DNA from: Bryobacterales bacterium
GTDB lineage: Bacteria; Acidobacteriota; Terriglobia; Bryobacterales; Bryobacteraceae
Assembly: GCA_016789755.1 (NCBI GenBank)
Contig: JAEUQG010000286.1
Coordinates: forward strand, 1-34,550
DNA length: 34,550 bases
Reading direction: 5' to 3'
Part shown: piece by piece, positions 25,185 through 33,504 of the stretch
How the letters are laid out: each line of letters opens with the position of its first letter
How positions within the stretch are numbered: the stretch's first letter is position 1
The notes under the pieces: model-generated
Database searches by the model: none
What the model saw: the letters and a program-made list of their open reading frames with translations, nothing else
Told to the model about the DNA's origin: nothing
Program-made: the position numbers and the translations under genes

Positions 25185-26741
25185 ATGCGGACAGTACAGT
25201 CGGTTGTAGCCGCGGGCATGGCGCTGGTGATGAGTATGCCGTCGCCGGTGCACGCCGCCAACCATAGAGAGGCTCCGGTGACGGCTTTGGATCACAAGGC
25301 CGACATTACGGATGTTTGGGCGTTTGTTTCCTACGGCCCGAATCAACGGGCGAATCAGACGCCGGAGAAAGTAACGTTCATCATGGGCGTGGATCCATTG
25401 CTGGAACCAGCGAACGGGCCGACGTATTTCCCGTTCGACGATGGGATTGCCTATGAGATCAAGATCGACAACGATCACGACGGAGTGGAGAACATCTCGT
25501 TCCAGTTCCAGTTCCACACGGAGCAGCGGCTGCCGGGAGTGTTCACGGTGTACGCGGGGGCGGGAGATGGGATCGCAGCACCGGCGAACTCGCCGGCGCC
25601 GGTGGCTCCGGGGACGCCGCTGGTTCCGCCGCAGATCAAATCCTTCGATTCTCCCGGATTGGGACAGCGGCAACGGTACATGGTGACGATGGTGCAGAAC
25701 AGCGCGGGCAAGCGGTTGCAGAGCGCCGACGGGCGGGAGTTCTATGCGGTGCCGGCGAATGCAGGGCCGCGGACGATGGATTATGAAGCGCTGTACAAGC
25801 AAGGCACGTATACGACAGCGGAAGGGGTGAAGATCTTCGCGGGCACGACGGACGATCCGTTCTGGATCGATCTGGGCGCGACGTTCGACACGTTGAATCT
25901 GCGGACGCTGGGCAGCGGAGTTCCGGGCGTATTGACGGATGAAGAAGACCGGGCGAAGCGGAATTTCGCATCGGACACGGTGTCCGGATATGCGGTGAAC
26001 ATCATTGCGGTGGAAGTGCCGATTGAGTTGCTGACAAGCACGGGGCGGCGCGAGCCTGCGACCTCGCCGGCGGCGACGATCGGCGTGTGGGGGACGACGA
26101 GCCGTCCGATGACGACGGTGCGGCGTTCACCGGATCCGCTGGAGACATCGGGCGATCTGCGGCAGGTGCAACGCATGGGCAATCCGTTGTTCAACGAGGT
26201 GGTGATTGGAGTGGGATCGAAGGACCGCTTCAGCATGGATCAGCCGAAGAACGATTCGCAGTTTGCGAACTTCGCGCTGGACCCGCTGATTGCACGGGTG
26301 CTGAATGCGGCGACAGGCGGTGTGTTGCAGATTCCTCCTCCGCCGCGCACGGACCTGTTGCCGCTGGTGACCTATGCTCCGCCGATTGCGGCTCGAGGGA
26401 CGCCGGCGGGTCCGGTAGCGGATCTGCTGCGGTTGAACACGGGCGTGCCGGCAACTCCTCCGGATCAGATCAACCGGCTTGGTCTGATTGCGGGCGATGC
26501 GGCGGGTTTCCCGAATGGACGGCGGCTGCAGGATGACGTGGTGGACATCGCATTGCGCGTGGTTGCGGGCGGCGTGTTGGTGGAAGGCTTCAACAAGTTT
26601 CCGAACAACCGTCTGGGCGATGGCGTGAACGTGGACGACGCAGCGTATACCGCGGAGTTTCCGTATGTGGGCTACTGCCCGAACGGACGCGACCGGCGGC
26701 ACATCGATCCGGGTGAACCGGGCGGCGGGCCGGTGAAGTAA
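25185..26741 (+). CDS. DUF4331 family secreted protein
   Basis: The 518-residue protein has a signal peptide (MRTVQSVVAAGMALVMSMPSPVHA) and then the DUF4331 opening ANHREAPVTALDHKADITDV, where this family typically has a SHREAP-like segment and a D-x-TD motif. The rest is beta-rich with the family-typical FASDTVSGYAVNIIAVEVP and NPLFNEVVIG. The function of DUF4331 proteins is not established; export to the cell surface or periplasm is expected. AGAGGA eight bases before the ATG supports this start; the frame is open far upstream but that part is antisense to the ceramidase gene. Two TPR genes follow, and the first begins 62 bases later, so a three-gene operon is likely. Confidence 0.88.
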   Translation: MRTVQSVVAAGMALVMSMPSPVHAANHREAPVTALDHKADITDVWAFVSYGPNQRANQTPEKVTFIMGVDPLLEPANGPTYFPFDDGIAYEIKIDNDHDGVENISFQFQFHTEQRLPGVFTVYAGAGDGIAAPANSPAPVAPGTPLVPPQIKSFDSPGLGQRQRYMVTMVQNSAGKRLQSADGREFYAVPANAGPRTMDYEALYKQGTYTTAEGVKIFAGTTDDPFWIDLGATFDTLNLRTLGSGVPGVLTDEEDRAKRNFASDTVSGYAVNIIAVEVPIELLTSTGRREPATSPAATIGVWGTTSRPMTTVRRSPDPLETSGDLRQVQRMGNPLFNEVVIGVGSKDRFSMDQPKNDSQFANFALDPLIARVLNAATGGVLQIPPPPRTDLLPLVTYAPPIAARGTPAGPVADLLRLNTGVPATPPDQINRLGLIAGDAAGFPNGRRLQDDVVDIALRVVAGGVLVEGFNKFPNNRLGDGVNVDDAAYTAEFPYVGYCPNGRDRRHIDPGEPGGGPVK

Positions 26742-26803
26742 TCCCGGCCGGTGACATCCGAACGGCCGTATTGACTCGTAGTAACAGGAAAAGGAGGGTT
26801 GCG

Positions 26804-27514
26804 ATGAACTGGCTTACCCTGTTGGTTCCAATGTCTGCCGCGCTGATCGCGGGTGATGCGCGCGGGCAAGGGCAGCCCTCCGATTCGCGAATTGCGATTG
26901 TGGAAAGTTCCCTCGATCAAGAGCCGGCGAGCCTGGTGCGGCGGTGCGATTCGATTCGAGCGTTGCTCGGCGAGTATCGCCACACTGGAAAGCCGGCTCT
27001 GTTTGTTCGAGCGGAGCGGCTGATTGCCGCGGCGCTGGCGCAGGACAGCGAATATTTCGAGGCGAAGAAGATGCAGGCTTGGGCGTTGCTGCTGGGCGGC
27101 AAGACGGAACAGGGATTAACGGCGGCGTTGGCGTTGAACAAGAAGATGCCGGACGATGTTGAGGTTTACGGATATCTGGTGGACGCCTATTCGGCTTTGG
27201 GAAAACTGGAGCAAGCCGAGGAGCAGGCAAATTGGATGCTGCGGCTGAGGGCGGAGAATACGGAGACACTGCGGCGAGTGGCGGAACTGCGGGAGCGTTT
27301 CGGCGATACGGAAGGGGCGGTGCTGGCGTGGAACGATCTGTACCGGCGCATTCCGGAGACGCTGGGGCGCGATCGGGCTTACGTATTGGCGAGAGTCGCG
27401 ATGGCGATGAAGAAGACGAATCCGAAACGGGCGAAGGTGGTGGCGGCGGAGTCTCTGCGGATGGCTCCGGATTCGATGATGGCGAAGAAGGCTGTTGCGG
27501 AGGTGAGCGAATGA
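26804..27514 (+). CDS. TPR-repeat protein with signal peptide
   Basis: The 236-residue protein starts at an ATG with a perfect AAGGAGG site (26791-26797) and has a signal peptide-like start (MNWLTLLVPMSAALIAGDARG). Paired helices of about 34 residues follow from about residue 70: YFEAKKMQAWALLLGGKTEQ, DVEVYGYLVDAYSALGKLEQ, and NTETLRRVAELRERFGDTEG. These are TPR units. It overlaps the next TPR gene by ATGA and follows the DUF4331 gene. The pair may form a binding or assembly partner for the DUF4331 protein, but that is inference from the gene order. Confidence 0.85.
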   Translation: MNWLTLLVPMSAALIAGDARGQGQPSDSRIAIVESSLDQEPASLVRRCDSIRALLGEYRHTGKPALFVRAERLIAAALAQDSEYFEAKKMQAWALLLGGKTEQGLTAALALNKKMPDDVEVYGYLVDAYSALGKLEQAEEQANWMLRLRAENTETLRRVAELRERFGDTEGAVLAWNDLYRRIPETLGRDRAYVLARVAMAMKKTNPKRAKVVAAESLRMAPDSMMAKKAVAEVSE

Positions 27515-28698
27515 TTTCGGTATTGACGCTGCTGGTTGGCGGGTTGGCGGGGCAGATGCTTGCGCCTCGCGTGAGCAAGGATGCTTCCGATCAGGCGTTG
27601 GTGAAGCAGGCTCGCGAGTATTTGCAGAAGATGCGGGAGACGACGGATTACGGCTATGCCGATCGGGCGCAGAAGCTGGTGGATCAGGCTCTGCGGCGGA
27701 TGCCGGAGAATTACGAAGCGCTGCGGGTACAGAATGAGATCGACTTGTTCCGGCATGCATTTCCGAAAGTGGTGGCGCGGGCGCGGATGCTGGCGGCGGC
27801 GGATGGCAAGGATGCGGGGAATTGGGCGATGCTGGGCGATGCACTGATGGAGATGGGGGAATACGGGGCGGCGGAAGATGCGTATCAGAAGATGGTGAAT
27901 TTGCAGGGCGGGCTGATGAGTTACAACCGGATCGCATGGTTCCGGTATGTGACTGGAGATGTGGAAGGCGCATTGGAGATGATGCAGCGGGCCGTGCGGA
28001 ATGGCCGTCCGGGGACGGAACATACGGCGTGGGTGCTGATGGAGCTGGGGCATTTGTATTGGCGGGTGGGGAAGTGGAATGAAGCGGAGCAGGCGTATCG
28101 TGCGTCGCTTGGGACGTTCGGGCGGATGCATGGGGCGTGGTGGGGATTGGCGCAGGTGGCGGCGGCGCGGGGGAAGTTGGAGGAAGCGGTGGAGTGCGCG
28201 AAGAAAGCTCAGGCGATGGCTCCGCTGGTGGAGTACAGCGGGCTGCTGGCGGACTTGTATGTGGCGATGGGGCGGAAGGCGGATGCGGAACGGCAGTTGG
28301 AGCTAGTGGATTTGCAGACGAAGATGGAAGCGGCGAGCGGGCAGAAGGGGAACCGGGCGGTGGCATTGATTTATGCGAATCATGGGCGGCGGTTGGAGGA
28401 AGCGGTGGCAGTGGCGGAGGCAGATCTGGCGGTGCGGAAGGATGTGTTTACGTGGGATGCGTATGGGTGGGCCTTGTTGAAGGCGGGGAGAGTGGACGAG
28501 GCGGAGAAGGCGTCGCGGGAGGCGATGAAGATGGGGACTGCGGATGCGCTGATCTATTTTCATGGGGGGAAGATTGCTGAGGCGAAAGGGGAAATGGAGC
28601 GGGGGGTGGAGTTGGTGAAGAAGGCGGTGGGGTTGAATGCGCGGTTCGATGTGTTGCATGCGCCGCGATTGGGTGGAGAGACGGGGAAGAGCGAGTAG
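27511..28698 (+). CDS. TPR-repeat protein, second copy in operon
   Basis: The 395-residue protein has a hydrophobic start (MISVLTLLVGGLAGQMLAP) and then consecutive TPR-like helix pairs across nearly its full length, for example NWAMLGDALMEMGEYGAAED, TAWVLMELGHLYWRVGKWNE, and WDAYGWALLKAGRVDEAEKA. Translation is coupled to the preceding TPR gene (ATGA overlap at 27511-27514). Third codon positions are extraordinarily G-rich (runs such as GCGGCGGAAG, ATGGGGGAAT), which reflects the local + strand skew. No enzymatic motif is seen. A stem-loop follows at 28704. Confidence 0.85.
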   Translation: MISVLTLLVGGLAGQMLAPRVSKDASDQALVKQAREYLQKMRETTDYGYADRAQKLVDQALRRMPENYEALRVQNEIDLFRHAFPKVVARARMLAAADGKDAGNWAMLGDALMEMGEYGAAEDAYQKMVNLQGGLMSYNRIAWFRYVTGDVEGALEMMQRAVRNGRPGTEHTAWVLMELGHLYWRVGKWNEAEQAYRASLGTFGRMHGAWWGLAQVAAARGKLEEAVECAKKAQAMAPLVEYSGLLADLYVAMGRKADAERQLELVDLQTKMEAASGQKGNRAVALIYANHGRRLEEAVAVAEADLAVRKDVFTWDAYGWALLKAGRVDEAEKASREAMKMGTADALIYFHGGKIAEAKGEMERGVELVKKAVGLNARFDVLHAPRLGGETGKSE

Positions 28699-28703
28699 AA
28701 ACC

Positions 28704-28733
28704 GCACGGCTTGGCGGGCGGCTCTGCCCGTGC
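28704..28733 (+). terminator. Stem-loop after the TPR operon
   Basis: GCACGG pairs with CCGTGC around an 18-base interior that can itself fold (GGGC/GCCC). It starts five bases past the stop codon and lies between two converging genes. There is no T-tract. Confidence 0.4.
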
Positions 28734-28767
28734 ACTCCATGACAAATGGCGGATGGTGAATAGACGT

Positions 28768-29400
28768 TCAGCGTATCCGGCGGTGGCGAGAGGCGGCGAA
28801 GGCGGCGGCCAGTCCGAGGGTGGCGAAGGCGAGGGTGGAGGGCTCCGGGACGCCGGGGGAGGGGTCGAGGGTTTGCACGCGCACGTTGTCGAAGAGGGGC
28901 TGGCCGCCGGTTGAGCTGAGACGGACGCGAACGTTGCCGGTTCCTACGCCAATGCCGGAGGCGGTGATTTGGACGAAGGGATCGGTCTGCTGGCGAGTGC
29001 CGCTGGCGGAGGCGATGACGTTCGAGCCGCCGTCGAGCAGTTCGATGAGGTAGCTGGCGCCGGCGAAGTTGATTTGCGTGCCGACGTAGACGTCGAGTTG
29101 GTAGGTGACACCCAACTGGACGGCGACGCCCAGGTTCTGGATCATTTGCCCGGACCCGAAGATGTAGCCGACCTGGAGGCCATCGGGGATGGAGTTGACG
29201 TGCGTGCCGACGATGGGGCGGAAGACTCCGCCGGTACCCGTGGGGGTCCATCCGGTCGCCGTGCCGACACCGGGGCTGGCCAGTGCGACGCTTTCAAAGG
29301 AGTGGTTGGAGACGGTAAGAGGGCCTGCGTGCAGTGCGGGGTGCAGGGCGAGTAGGGCTAGGAGAGCTGCCGAGAGAGAAAGTAGTGGGCGGTGAGTCAT
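28768..29400 (-). CDS. PEP-CTERM sorting-domain protein
   Basis: The 210-residue exported protein has a signal peptide (MTHRPLLSLSAALLALLALHPALHA). Its C-terminal tripartite sorting tail starts at residue 184: VPEPSTLAF, a hydrophobic stretch (ATLGLAAAFAA) and the basic end SRHRRIR. PEP-CTERM tails are processed by exosortase (EpsH) in exopolysaccharide-making bacteria; no exosortase is in this window. The mature part is a beta-rich jelly-roll-like domain (LTVSNHSFESV, GVTYQLDVYVG, PLFDNVRVQTL), similar to many carbohydrate-binding-like PEP-CTERM proteins. It is divergent from the ECF sigma gene 101 bases away. Confidence 0.92.
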   Translation of the reverse strand: MTHRPLLSLSAALLALLALHPALHAGPLTVSNHSFESVALASPGVGTATGWTPTGTGGVFRPIVGTHVNSIPDGLQVGYIFGSGQMIQNLGVAVQLGVTYQLDVYVGTQINFAGASYLIELLDGGSNVIASASGTRQQTDPFVQITASGIGVGTGNVRVRLSSTGGQPLFDNVRVQTLDPSPGVPEPSTLAFATLGLAAAFAASRHRRIR

Positions 29401-29501
29401 CCTGTGTTAGTGCCTTTCCGAGGTTACGCGCAGAGCGCTGTTACAGGTTTCTGCGTAAAGGGCGGCTGTACCGGCTCAAGAAATCTGAAAGACTGTTTAG
29501 G

Positions 29502-30086
29502 ATGGATGGGGCCACCGGCGCCAGCGGCGCGCCATTGACGATTCTGTTGCATCGCTGGAGAGATGGCGATGAGAAGGCCTTCGACGAACTGGTGCCGCTG
29601 ATCTACAACGAGTTGAGGGCGATTGCCAGGACTGTGCTGGCGCGGGAGCGAGGGGGCAACACGCTGGGATGCACGGCGCTGGTGAATGAATCGTACTTGC
29701 GGCTGATGGGGCCGACAGCGACGGATTGGGAAGGGCGGTCGCAGTTCTTCGGGGCGGCGGCGCGGGCGATGCGGAGAGTGCTGGTGGATCATGCCCGGGC
29801 GCGGAAGGCCATCAAGCGGGGAGAGGGGGCAGTGAACTCGGAGTGGGACGAGGTGGCGGCCAGCGTGGCGCCGAACGTGGATCTGGTGGTGTTGGATCAG
29901 GCGCTGGGGGAGTTGGCATTGTTCGATGCGGAACTGGCGCGGCTTGTGGAACTGCGATACTTTGGCGGGCTTTCGATCGAGGAGACTGCGGCGATGATGG
30001 GGTCGTCGCCGGCTGGTGTGAAACGCAAATGGACGGCGGCGCGGGCATGGCTGTACCGGCGCATGACGGGGAACGCGTTGGATTGA
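29502..30086 (+). CDS. ECF-type RNA polymerase sigma factor (TIGR02999-like)
   Basis: The 194-residue protein matches the sigma-70 ECF subgroup common in Acidobacteriota and Planctomycetes. Region 2 contains LLHRWRDGDEKAFDELVPLI and ELRAIARTVLARERGGNTLG, followed by TALVNESYLRL and RRVLVDHARARKAIKRG. The region 4 helix-turn-helix includes VELRYFGGLSIEETAAMMG and VKRKWTAARAWLYRR. The ATG at 29502 gives the usual family length; an open frame continues upstream but crosses the divergent promoter region. In this subgroup a Ser/Thr kinase with TPRs usually follows; here only a short remnant-like ORF starts one codon after the stop (30087), so its control partner appears missing. Confidence 0.92.
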   Translation: MDGATGASGAPLTILLHRWRDGDEKAFDELVPLIYNELRAIARTVLARERGGNTLGCTALVNESYLRLMGPTATDWEGRSQFFGAAARAMRRVLVDHARARKAIKRGEGAVNSEWDEVAASVAPNVDLVVLDQALGELALFDAELARLVELRYFGGLSIEETAAMMGSSPAGVKRKWTAARAWLYRRMTGNALD

Positions 30087-30302
30087 ATGAGCCAAGAAGG
30101 CGGGCGCGAGAGCGGGCGAGTGGAGTTTGGACATTTGGGTGCGGCAACGGCCCGAACGGGTACGCGAATCGACTGCCTTACTGATCTCCGTTACCCTGTG
30201 CCGTCAGTATGGACGTTCCTCCCATCGACTTTCCCTAGAGATCACAGCATGCGTGCTCTCGGCCTTCGCCCTCCGGCAGTAACGAAGTACGCGAAAAGCT
30301 GA
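30087..30302 (+). pseudogene. 71-codon ORF after the sigma gene, possible remnant of its partner
   Basis: An ATG starts directly at the sigma stop (TGAATG) and opens MSQEGGRESGRVEFGHLG, which vaguely resembles the beginning of the kinase or regulator genes that commonly follow TIGR02999-type sigma genes. The rest has no recognisable domain and composition changes here. It may be a truncated partner gene left at the junction with the PadR/permease cassette, or chance. Confidence 0.2.
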
Positions 30303-30350
30303 TAATCAGATCTCTTGCCCCTTGACAGCGGTATCGCCACAGGCTCAGAA
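30299..30350 (+). promoter_or_regulatory. Putative PadR promoter and dyad
   Basis: A perfect TTGACA (30322-30327) lies 39 bases before the PadR ATG; the -10 partner 17 bases on (TCAGAA) is weak. Just upstream is the dyad CTGAT-A-ATCAG (30299-30309). PadR regulators usually bind their own promoters, so autoregulation is a reasonable inference. Confidence 0.35.
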
Positions 30351-30366
30351 TACCAGTAGCCCAACT

Positions 30367-30714
30367 ATGGGAAGAGATGAAGCTACGCCCCGGACAGAGA
30401 TCCCGCCGGGAACGCTCTACATGCTGATACTCAAGAGCTTGGCCCGCTCAGGGCCAATGCACGGCTATGGGATCGCCCAGCACATCCAGCAGACTTCGGA
30501 AGATGTACTTCAGGTCGAGGAGGGCTCACTCTATCCCGCGTTGCAGCGGATGTTGATCAAGGGCTGGGTCACGGCCGAGTGGGGCCAGTCCGAAAACAAT
30601 CGGCGGGCGCGGTACTACCAGCTGACACCTGCGGGAAAGAAGCAGTTGGCAGTGGAAATCTCGCAATTCGAGAGGGTTATGCGGGCGGTCACGCAGGTGA
30701 TTCAGCCGGCGTAA
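30367..30714 (+). CDS. PadR family transcriptional regulator
   Basis: The 115-residue protein has the winged-helix PadR domain across almost its full length: TLYMLILKSLARSGPMHGYG, the recognition region VEEGSLYPALQRM, then GWVTAEWGQSENNRRARYY and TPAGKKQLAVE. A single C-terminal helix would serve dimerisation. The ATG at 30367 is preferred over the TTG at 30322, which is part of the TTGACA promoter element. It is followed after 11 bases by the ADOP permease, a pairing seen repeatedly in Acidobacteriota. The regulator probably represses its own operon; the effector is unknown. Confidence 0.95.
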   Translation: MGRDEATPRTEIPPGTLYMLILKSLARSGPMHGYGIAQHIQQTSEDVLQVEEGSLYPALQRMLIKGWVTAEWGQSENNRRARYYQLTPAGKKQLAVEISQFERVMRAVTQVIQPA

Positions 30715-30725
30715 GGAGCAGTCGT

Positions 30726-33317
30726 ATGGAAAGCGTAGGCGAACTCTGGCGCAGGCTGCTGTTCCGGCTCCAGGAAGGGCGGATGGACCGCGAACTTCAG
30801 CAGGAGATGCAGTTTCACCTGGAGATGAAGGAGCGACAGAACCAGGACGCGGGGATGGCCGCCCAGGACGCGCGCCACACAGCACGCCGCCAGTTCGGCA
30901 ACATCCTGGCGCTGAGCGAAAAGAGCCGTGAGGCTTGGGGTTGGCCGGCCTTCGAGAGCGCCGTTAAAGATCTGAAGCTCGCACTCCGCGCTCTGCGCCG
31001 CAACCCGGGGTTCAGCGCGCTGGCAGTCCTGACCCTGGCGCTCGGCATCGGGGCGAATACAGCCGTCTACAGCGTGGTCCAGGCAGTGCTTCTGCGCCCC
31101 CTTCCATTTCCAGATCCGGAAAGGCTGGTTATGGCGTGGGACCAGCGGCCTTTGTTCGGCGATGATCGCGTCTACCACGCTTCCTCGCCGCAGTTCTTCG
31201 CATGGCAGACCGAGACCAAGTCGTTGGAGAGCATTGCCGCCATGACAGGAGGGTACGGTGTGGTCAACATCGCGGACGAGCCCACTGAGATCTCGGGTGT
31301 CAGCGTCAGCGCCGATTTCTTCCGCACGATGGGCGTCCAGCCCACCGAGGGCCGCGCCTTCTCGGACCAGGAGTTGCAGGGGGCGGACCCGCGCGTCGTG
31401 ATCCTCAGCCACCGGATGGCGCAGCGTCTCGGCGGGAACATGGTGGGAAAAACGATCCGCGGGGGACGCGCTTCCTACTTGGTTGTGGGCGTAATGCCGC
31501 GTGGGTTCACGTTCCCAAATGAGTGCGAAATCTGGTATCCCTTGACGGCGGCCCAGTTCGCCGCCAGCGGCAGCGGCAACTACAATTACCGCATCGTCGC
31601 ACGGTTGAAGAGGGGTACCGGCATCCCGCAGGCGCAAAGCGAACTTCGCACGATCCGCTGGCCGGGGCAGAGCGACCGGCTTGTCGAGGCCGTCAAGAGC
31701 GTATCCCTCGTTTCCCTCCGCCAGCAGATTGTCGGGCGCTCCGAAAAGGCTCTGGGCGCGTTGCTGGGCGTGGTAGCCTGCCTGCTGCTCATCGCGTGCG
31801 TCAATGTGGCCAACCTGACGCTTTCGCGCGCAGCGGGCAGACAGCGCGAGATCGCGCTTCGGCTCTCCCTCGGCGCGAGCCGGGGACGCGTGCTTCGTTA
31901 CCTCCTGGCAGAGAGCGCCGTCCTGGCCTTTGCTGGGGGCGCGCTCGGCCTTGCGGCCGCTTATTGGGGGGTGCACGCCTTCGCCGCGTCCAATCCTGTG
32001 GGGCTTCCGCGCATTGGCGAAATAGCGGTGGATACCGGCACTCTCGTCTTCACACTCGTAGCGGCGGTTTCCACGGCCCTGCTGGTCGGACTCGCACCGG
32101 CGCTTCGAGTCTCCGGCCTGGAGGTCAGCGCGGCACTGAAACAATCCGGACCGAACGTAGCGGGCGACCCGCGCAGCAATCGCATCCGCTCCTCGCTGGC
32201 CGTGGCGCAGATAGCGCTGGCCGTGGTGATGCTGGCCAGTTCCGGTCTCTTGCTCCGCAGCTTTGTGGAGCGCATCAGCGTGCCATTGGGATTCCAGCCA
32301 ACGGGACTCATCGGTTGCGAGTTGCCATGGAGCGCCCACCGCCGCATTGATGAACTGCTCGAACGTCTTCGTGCAGTTCCTGGCGTCCAAACGGCGGGTG
32401 CCGTGACGTCATTCCCGCAGGACGAGGCGGCCACCCGCGGCGGCATCGAGCTTGAACAGCAACCGCATGCGGACAAGGAGGCGCCTGTGGCCGGACAGAT
32501 GGTGGTCACGCCAGACTATTTCCGCGCGGCGGGCCTCACGCTCCGACGTGGCCGTTTCACTGCGTCGACCGACGGACCCGACGCTCCGAAAGTCGCCGTC
32601 GTCAGCGAATCGCTGGCGCGGCAGTATCTGCCCGGCGAAGATCCGATAGGGAAACGCATCCACCGAGGCGAGAGCTGGATGACTATCGTGGGCGTGGTCG
32701 GCGATGTGAAGGGATTCAGCGTCGACGGCGCTCCGCTGCCAGCGGTGTACATTCCATACCGGCAGGTGAGTTGGGACAATGGCGTCATCGTGCTAGTGCG
32801 AACCGCCGTTCCGCCTACATCTCTGCTGGCCACGGTGCGGAAAGAGCTTCGCGCCTGGAATAAGACAATGCTCATCAGCCGCTTGGCGCCGGTCGAAGAG
32901 CTGATGGCGGAATCCGTAGCCGGACCGCGGTTCTACATGCTACTCGTCGGGGTGTTCGCAGCCATCGCGATGCTCATCGCCGCGGTCGGAGTCTACGGCA
33001 CGCTCAATTACATGGTGACGCAGCGGACCCACGAAATCGGCGTGCGCATGGCGCTCGGCGCGGCGCGCGGCGATCTGCTCGGCATGATCGTTGGGCAAGG
33101 TTTCGCGGTAGTCCTCGTCGGCATGGTTCTCGGGCTGGCCAGCGCGTGGGGCTTCACGCGCGTGCTTCAGACCCTGTTGTTCCGCGTGAAGCCGAGCGAC
33201 GCCACCACCTTCGTGGCAACCTCTCTTCTGCTTTCGTGCGTGGGACTGATCGCGTGCTACGTCCCCGCCCGCCGCGCCACGCGCATCGACCCCCTGCAGG
33301 CGCTTCGCGAAGAATAA
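30726..33317 (+). CDS. ADOP-type MacB-like ABC transporter permease
   Basis: The 863-residue protein has the full acidobacterial ADOP layout. A charged cytoplasmic helical domain (residues 1 to about 85; GRMDRELQQEMQFHLEMKER) precedes a first span (NPGFSALAVLTLALGIGANT), periplasmic core (about 110-330), FtsX domain (about 365-480; QREIALRLSLGASRGRVLRY), a second core (about 515-720) and a last FtsX domain (about 735-860; THEIGVRMALGAARGDLLGM) ending PLQALREE. It follows padR after 11 bases with AAGGAG ahead of its ATG. No ATPase gene is adjacent. Base use is balanced between G and C, unlike the strongly G-rich neighbours, which suggests later acquisition of the PadR-permease pair. Confidence 0.93.
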   Translation: MESVGELWRRLLFRLQEGRMDRELQQEMQFHLEMKERQNQDAGMAAQDARHTARRQFGNILALSEKSREAWGWPAFESAVKDLKLALRALRRNPGFSALAVLTLALGIGANTAVYSVVQAVLLRPLPFPDPERLVMAWDQRPLFGDDRVYHASSPQFFAWQTETKSLESIAAMTGGYGVVNIADEPTEISGVSVSADFFRTMGVQPTEGRAFSDQELQGADPRVVILSHRMAQRLGGNMVGKTIRGGRASYLVVGVMPRGFTFPNECEIWYPLTAAQFAASGSGNYNYRIVARLKRGTGIPQAQSELRTIRWPGQSDRLVEAVKSVSLVSLRQQIVGRSEKALGALLGVVACLLLIACVNVANLTLSRAAGRQREIALRLSLGASRGRVLRYLLAESAVLAFAGGALGLAAAYWGVHAFAASNPVGLPRIGEIAVDTGTLVFTLVAAVSTALLVGLAPALRVSGLEVSAALKQSGPNVAGDPRSNRIRSSLAVAQIALAVVMLASSGLLLRSFVERISVPLGFQPTGLIGCELPWSAHRRIDELLERLRAVPGVQTAGAVTSFPQDEAATRGGIELEQQPHADKEAPVAGQMVVTPDYFRAAGLTLRRGRFTASTDGPDAPKVAVVSESLARQYLPGEDPIGKRIHRGESWMTIVGVVGDVKGFSVDGAPLPAVYIPYRQVSWDNGVIVLVRTAVPPTSLLATVRKELRAWNKTMLISRLAPVEELMAESVAGPRFYMLLVGVFAAIAMLIAAVGVYGTLNYMVTQRTHEIGVRMALGAARGDLLGMIVGQGFAVVLVGMVLGLASAWGFTRVLQTLLFRVKPSDATTFVATSLLLSCVGLIACYVPARRATRIDPLQALREE

Positions 33318-33387
33318 AGGGCCGGGTGGGGCAGGTGGTCTCGGCCTTCACTATTCCGCGTCGATACGCGGGCATCCCGAAGAAACG

Positions 33388-33421
33388 GGTCGAACAAACG
33401 GTTCGGTCGAACGAACAGGTC
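33388..33421. repeat. 17-bp imperfect tandem repeat
   Basis: GGTCGAACAAACGGTTC is followed directly by GGTCGAACGAACAGGTC (14 of 17 identical), in the 187-base spacer after the permease gene. The spacer shows no other gene. Confidence 0.7.
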
Positions 33422-33504
33422 AGCCTGAACGCAGCGGATTTCGATTCGGGGCTTCTGAATCAAGAACGATCAGTCGCAATCTCGTCATCCAACCAGTACG
33501 CCCC

